The notes under the pieces were generated by a model. The model was given only the letters and a program-made list of their open reading frames with translations. It searched no databases and was not told where the DNA came from. A stretch of 64,000 nt of DNA from Agroathelia rolfsii (Eukaryota; Basidiomycota; Agaricomycetes; Amylocorticiales; Amylocorticiaceae), in the NCBI GenBank assembly GCA_018343915.1, contig JABRWF010000001.1, positions 4,092,001 to 4,156,000 of the forward strand, read 5' to 3'. Below, piece after piece: positions 58,364-64,000 of this stretch; the stretch's first letter is position 1; every line of letters starts with the position of its first letter. The position numbers were made by a program, and so were the translations under genes.

Positions 58364-60236
58364 ATGTCTTCAACTACCGCCAGGAAACAAGCTCCCCGCC
58401 TTGCTCGACCAGCTGCTCGCTATTGGAAGGGCAAAGCGCCCAAGGGCGTCTCAGAAGCAGTTTCCGACTCCGACGAAGATGAAGAGCAGAATTTGCTCAA
58501 TGAAGAGGGCGACATCGCGATTACTGGTGACGACGACCTTGGTGTAGCTGACGAGGAAGAGGATGACGGCAGTGTCCCACTGCGCAGCGCTTCTGCTGCT
58601 ACTAAATCCATGAACATAGCGCTCAAGGATGTAAACATATCCAGAGATGGTAAAGTGATTGTGGCAGGTAGAGAGGAATCAGGGAGAACTGAGTTGGAAG
58701 GTGAAGAAGGTATGAATATGACATCCCTCTAATATTTTTGAACTAATAATTACTGTACAGAATCTGAGTCTGAGGAGGAGGAGGAGGAAGGCGAGGGAGA
58801 AGAGGAAAGCGATGAGGTGGCTCATAATTATCTTCCATTGTCCTTATATTCATGTATCTACCAGTCTAGCGAAGAAGAATCTGAATCTGAAGAAGAACAA
58901 CCTAAGGTCCAATTCCGTCCTGTCTTCGTCCCCAAGTAAGTATATGCATTGGACGTGTCGAATATCCTTCTAAAGTTAATGCTAGGCGTGCTCGAGTAAC
59001 TGTGCAAGAGAGAGAAGCATTGGCACAAGATACCGAGGAGGCCTTAAAGAAAAAAGAAGCCGAAGCTGAGGAAAGGCGAAAACAAAGTCACGATCTTGTC
59101 GCGGAAAGTATCAAACGCGAGCTGCTCGAGAGTAAGTCACTTGCCTGCATCAATTATTTCAGCATCCTGACCTTGATGCAGAGGAGCAGGAGGAGAACGT
59201 GCCTGATGTCGATGACACTGACGGCATTGATCCTGAGAGCGAATTCGAGGCATGGCGACTACGAGAGCTAGGCCGAATCAAGAAGGAGAAAGAGGAGGAA
59301 CTTCGACGGGAAGAGGAGAGAGAGGAGATCGAAAGACGAAGGGCATTGCCCGAAGAACAACGTCTACGGGAAGATCTGGAACATGCTCAGAAATCTCGCG
59401 ACGAAAAGCCCAAGGGTCAACAGAAGTTCCTACAAAAGTATTGGCATAAGGGAGCTTTCCATCAGGTTCATCAGCCACGCTTCTTCATCGAAAATGCACT
59501 CTAACCAACCGCTCCAGGACGAAGATGTTCTCAAGCGTCACGATTTTACCGAGGCAACAGAGTCGACGGTCGATGTTTCGATGCTACCCAAAGTCATGCA
59601 AGTACGCAACTTTGGCAAGCGAGGTCGAACAAAGTATACGCATTTGGTCGATCAAGATACCACGTACTCAAGTGGTAGTTTGGGCAACGGTGCAAAACCC
59701 GGTGGCAAGTCAACAGATGCTATGACTTGTTTCCTGTGCGGTGGTCCACATTTGAAAAAAGGTATGATTTCATTTTGGAAAACTTGGATTTACATCTGCA
59801 AGTCATGAACGTACCCCTACAAGATTGTCCTCAGAACACAGGGCCTATACGATCTGGCGCCAATGCAGCAGGACCCGGTAGACGACAATGGGCGGATGAG
59901 CCTGATAATACCAAAGGTGATACTGTTGCCAGATGGCGAGATGGTGGACGAGACAGATCCCGCGATGGCCGATCAGAAGAGCATAGGATCAACAAGAGTG
60001 GTAGACGAAGTGGTCGGGATCGTTCGTGGGAACATGATCCAGATCGGTCGTACCGACCAAGCAGAAGGCGTTCACATTCACTCTCGCGCTCCCCGTCGCC
60101 GAGGCGGGATGATAGAGGGGATTACTATGGTCGACGGCGGCAGCGATCTAGATCGAGATCAGTATCGCCTGTGCAAGACAAGTATAGGGACAGAGCCCGG
60201 GATCGTGATAGGGAGAAGCGTCGTCGTTTGGATTAG
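58364..60236 (+). CDS. MFAP1: MFAP1-like spliceosomal protein
   Basis: Seven exons with introns 58710-58760, 58817-58864, 58936-58985, 59132-59181, 59466-59517 and 59762-59823; 519 residues. The N-terminus has RPARYWKGKAPKG, then acidic runs (SEEEESESEEEQPKVQFRPV in part). The conserved core reads VFVPKRARVTVQERE, VDDTDGIDPESEFEAWRLRE, LGRIKKEKEEELRREEE, KFLQKYWHKGAFHQ, RHDFTEATESTVDVSMLPKV, MQVRNFGKRGRTKYTHLVDQ. This is the MFAP1 signature; MFAP1 works with Prp38 in spliceosome activation. After it comes a zinc knuckle (CFLCGGPHLKKDC) and a C-terminal Arg/Ser/Asp-rich domain ending EKRRRLD. The second intron is 48 nt with a weak GTGGCT donor. Confidence 0.95.
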
Positions 60237-61019
60237 ACCAGTCAGGCTAGCATAGCGTCTTCGATCGTATCACTCGTATTTTGTGGCTACGTGATATTCT
60301 TTTTTTCAGTCTCCTCGTTTCTGTCTAATCTAATACATAGTCTGCTTCAAGAATGGGCTATATGGATGCCAATGTGAGATCCGTGTTGCCAGCTGTAATT
60401 TCTCATCGCATCCTCAAGGATGAAAAGTTACAGTCGACGCTCACGGATAACCTACCACGGAGCAAAGCCGAGCATTGTTAATGTTGACTTTCCTACAACA
60501 TCTTGATAGCGTCAAGGCATTATATGATGAGATCAATCACGCATGGATGTCGCATTAATCATAGACAAACAGAGCTGCAGATTTTGAGAAAAACTAGTAT
60601 TAGGATAACATGCGACTATGCCTAGGGGGATCACGTCAGAATTTTATTTTTTTATTTTTTTAATGGGTAATAAGCCAAGGCCGACATCGTTATCATGTAG
60701 TACCAAGCTAATCGTTATGTACATCGAAGATACTAGTAGAATGCTGAATAACCTTGCATCATCCAGGTTTATGTTTACAGACCCCATGGTCAAATTGTTG
60801 GTCGAGTTAGCATCATTGCTATCGAAAAAACAACCCTAATAAATCTTGACCAGTAATTACCGCGCTTGAAGTGAGCTTGATACTTCATTGATGTGTGCTG
60901 ATGATATTGATATATGCATGTGCAGCGGCTAATACACGAGCATGTGATAACCTAATGCCCAATTTATGACCCGTGTCGTGTGTTTCACAGTTAAACATTA
61001 ATTCCTCATCAACTACAAC
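60237..61019. other. Intergenic, boundary of the second membrane-protein/LysM locus
   Basis: No recognisable gene. A 73-codon frame at 60,618-60,839 has no motif. The duplicated block shared with 11.3-14.8 kb appears to begin at or just before 61,020; I could not extend the match further left. Confidence 0.4.
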
Positions 61020-63673
61020 ATGCCCTCCAAACCATCTCTTGCTCTACTGGCAGAACATTATGATAATGCAGAGCATTCCAGCTGTTCAAGCTCTGATTTG
61101 CAAGGGCCTCGCCCTTTACTTTACTTGATTGCGATGACATTACTAGTAGTGTCATCGACGGCACAAGAAGTGACTGACATAATATTCCCAAGCCAATCAA
61201 CAGGAATGTGCCGCAGACAACTCCTGAAATGTCCACCCCTAAGCATAACATTTCAAAGGATTTGGTTGTTATCCTTCATGTTTTTCTTGTTGCAGTCCAT
61301 GGTGCCTTGCTTGCAGTACTGCTTATGAAGCCTGAATTAAGGATTGTCATGCCATTAACAGAGGGCTCAGGTATTGTTTCGACTTTAATTCTTGTAGTAT
61401 TCCAGATCTTCGTAATCGTAAGAAACATATTCTCTTCTGAGATTATAGTAGCAAACTTCTCAAATTCTCAATAGACCTTTACCGCTGTTCTACTTTTCTT
61501 CACACAACGCGTCGCGAATCAAAGCTATTGACGACAAAGCACTTGCTTACGGCAGACCATGATACTGTAACTGCTTGGACTGGTCTAGGAGCCGCAGTAT
61601 TGACTTTGATTAGACAACGCACCATTCCAGCAGCAGTGACATCAGTAACTGCCATTGCAGCATACCTTGCTGGGTTGATCGTTCTGCATACCACAACACC
61701 ATCGCTATTTAGTTTGCACTTGTTCAACGAAACTTCTGAGTGAATCATGCCCATTCAAAAGTACTCCAATGTCGACATAGACATAAGCAACGAAACGTCG
61801 GCCATTTCGAAATTTAGGAATTTTAACGTTTACTAACAGATTTAATTTCAGCACATACCTGCTATTTTACCCGGAAGTTGAGGTGCCGGCGCAAGCTTTA
61901 CCCCTTACTACTCAACTGAGTCAATCCATTACCTTGGGATTGCGAAGTAATACATTATATGATGTCGTCTCCAAGAATAATAACACGGGCACCGCCGTAG
62001 TTGAGGCTTTATCGTTTGAAGTTTCGTGTGGCACCTTGCCATCCCAAAATATACCCGCCTCATTTTCATCCGACATAAACTATTATTCGCAATTGACGTG
62101 GAGTGCGGAGAATAATGTCACTTGTAAATTCGACATTCCATTTCTTACTATGAATCCCAATCTTTGTGAGTTAGGTGATGCCATTAGCACTGAAAGCTTA
62201 TATTCCTGATCAAGTTTGTCTAGTACATGAACTCCCGCTTGGTGGGGTCATACCCACATGGCTACTGGATCCTAGCCTGGGTGATGCTTGTCTGCCGAAT
62301 AACATCAGTCTGAGAACTAAGTAGGTAGCCTTAACACTCACTTGAGGCGTATTCCGAAATCGTGGGTTCTTTTGGATTGGCGGGGCCATAGGGGATTCTC
62401 TTTGCTTCTGCCCTTGTGTTTAAGACTCAAATGGCTTGATGCATTGTTGATGCATATCCCGAGCGGTACAAAAGAAAACGGTCAATACCTCACTGACGCT
62501 TGATGTGCCAAATTTCTCATAGTCTACTCATGGATATTATTTCAGTTACTCAAATCATGGGGTGTTAATTAACATACGAGAAGCACAATGTTAGCGTGGA
62601 TGTTCAAACAAGAGAGATGGTATCACCTTGGAGTTTTATGAAGCAAGAATCATTCTGGTCACTATGGGTCCCTCCCCTTGACTATGACTATTGCGACACT
62701 CTTCAGACATGGGTAAATCTGTGCCAATATGGCGATAGAATATGGTTCTAATTGTACTCACAGTGGCCGTTGATATTTGTGCTAGATCGGTCTATACTGT
62801 TATTCCCTTTTCTGCGATAATCTCGACTATATTAGTAGAATTTGTCAACCTTGGAATCAATACCCAGTTCAAGAGAAGTACGTACTCCCTGATTATGTCG
62901 ATAAGGCCTACATCTCTAGAGCATTGTTTGTGATTAAATAGGCTCATCTTCCGAATTTCAATAGTTCCTCATTTTCAGCCTATGGAAAGTCCTTGAAAGA
63001 TCTAGAGGACAGTTTGGATAGCATGGCGGTTGCATACTACTGGACAGGTAAGGTATTCCAATTTGGGGGGCATAAGTTATGTTCTAAAAACCATACAATT
63101 GATGGTTTTATCAGCATTACAGATGATATCCGAATTTTTTTAAGAAAGCCTATCTATAGGAGGGAATATCACTGGCATAGAATTCACGTTGAAATATTGT
63201 CTCAAAGTGAGAATTGGTTTACTCCCAGTGTTAGCTTTGGTCGCCGTACTTATGATAATGTGTGCGTGATAGTTAAACCTTGCGCCTGTACGTTTCCATA
63301 AATAACCAATCACTCATGGTTTAACAACTGACTTGAATTTGTTCCTCAGGTTGTAGCTGGCCTAGCAACTTCTGTCATCCTTATGGCACTTGCGTTATTC
63401 TTGACAAGAGGAGAAAATAAAGCACCTCATGGGCCAATCTCCAACCTCGGTGTCTTGCAAACAATCTGGTTGCTCAATCAGCATCCTGACATGTTCCAAA
63501 CCGTGGCGGACGTCAAAGTTCCTACACTAGACAATTTACGCGCAGCAGGCATGGTGCACCTACAGTTGGATTCTCTTCACCGACGGAACATTCATGGCAG
63601 AAACTCACCCTCCTATAATGTGAATGATGGAGACACCATGGAATCGGGAGTTTTGATAGATAAACAAGTTTAG
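61020..63673 (+). pseudogene. Decayed multi-pass membrane protein, copy 2
   Basis: Exon-by-exon counterpart of 11,274-14,000: helices near 61,270-61,430 (DLVVILHVFLVAVHGALLAV) and 61,580-61,700 (DTVTAWTGLGAAVLTLIRQR), then the NNTLYDVVSKNNNTGTAVVE core (61,950-62,010). The last helix is GLATSVILMALALFLTRG and the tail holds VPTLDNLRAAGM, here intact with Trp where copy 1 has a stop. This copy is broken elsewhere: a frame change or stop near 61,175 and a TAA at 62567-62569 inside the exon reading TQIMGC-stop-LTYEKHNV. The two copies thus carry different lesions. Exon borders are only partly resolved. Confidence 0.6.
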
Positions 63674-63800
63674 ATTGAAAATATTGCTTTATATTCAAAG
63701 TTACGGTCTGTATACAATGTATGATTGATTCCAGGGTCTCAAACTAGCAACTCTTCACGATAAACTAGACACACGAAGTGTGCTGTAAGTGTTTCATCTT

Positions 63801-64000
63801 TCAGGAAGAATAAACCTCGTATTTAGCTGTGCAGAGCACCTGCAGATGTCCAGTCAGTGTGTCGTCCCGGGATTGGATAGAGATTGATTTTCACAAACCT
63901 CTCCAGGATAGATGTTGGTGCATCCCGAGTTCACATTCGGGTTGTTCGCCAGAAGCACATCCAATGTCGTTCCAGCGTTCATAGCAATCTCATAACAGGT
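63801..64000 (-). CDS. LysM-domain protein, second copy, cut by window end
   Basis: The last exon (63839-63801) reads VLCTAKYEVYSS with a TGA stop; the preceding intron 63840-63898 has a GTTTGT donor. The next exon (63899 to beyond the window) ends with the second LysM module (MNAGTTLDV, ANNPNV, GCTNIYPGE). It differs from the first LysM copy by several substitutions (for example LLANNPNVNSG against FMANNPNVYSG). The N-terminal part lies outside the window. Confidence 0.85.

Overview
The window is nuclear DNA of a filamentous basidiomycete, most likely an agaricomycete. It has dense multi-exon genes with introns of about 50-70 nt, a pol II-type U2 snRNA gene, LysM and GH20 wall-related genes, and NACHT-WD40 (fungal NLR) genes with almost identical WD40 repeats. 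The NLR style resembles Rhizoctonia/Ceratobasidium relatives, but I cannot fix the genus from sequence alone.

Layout. 1-8.5 kb: the 3' part of an unidentified gene, a U2 snRNA (-), two tandem coiled-coil genes sharing an intron position (the second a BAG-domain co-chaperone with a heat-shock-like element), and a secreted class 3 lipase (-). 8.5-11.3 kb is gene-poor. 11.3-14.8 kb carries a decayed membrane-protein gene and a small secreted LysM protein (-). The same gene pair recurs at 61.0-64.0 kb, so the window is bracketed by two related loci.

15.9-45.5 kb is the unusual part. A GH20 beta-hexosaminidase gene is split in its conserved VPEIDTPGH motif: the 5' part ends near 16,825 and the 3' part resumes near 44,353. 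Between them lie two head-to-tail copies of a 13-14 kb unit. Each unit contains, in order, a broken CYC8/SSN6 co-repressor fragment (-), a broken Ku80 fragment (+, preceded by a SNF2-type fragment in the second copy), about 2 kb of mostly non-coding DNA, an intact eight-exon NACHT-WD40 gene (+), and the 3' end of CYC8 (-). CYC8 is continuous only across the junction of the two units, so the array is circularly permuted relative to CYC8. Every passenger gene is broken, while both NLR genes are open across all exons and differ in WD40 repeat number (16 and 15), in the hypervariable WD40 positions and in the Walker B motif.

45.9-60.2 kb is an ordinary housekeeping block: acetyl-CoA transporter, GYF-domain protein, GAR transformylase (ADE8), an ESA1-like MYST acetyltransferase with a one-base frame break and a replaced conserved Cys, a C2H2 zinc-finger protein, and the spliceosomal protein MFAP1. 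All assignments come from reading translations and motifs by eye; no database search was possible.
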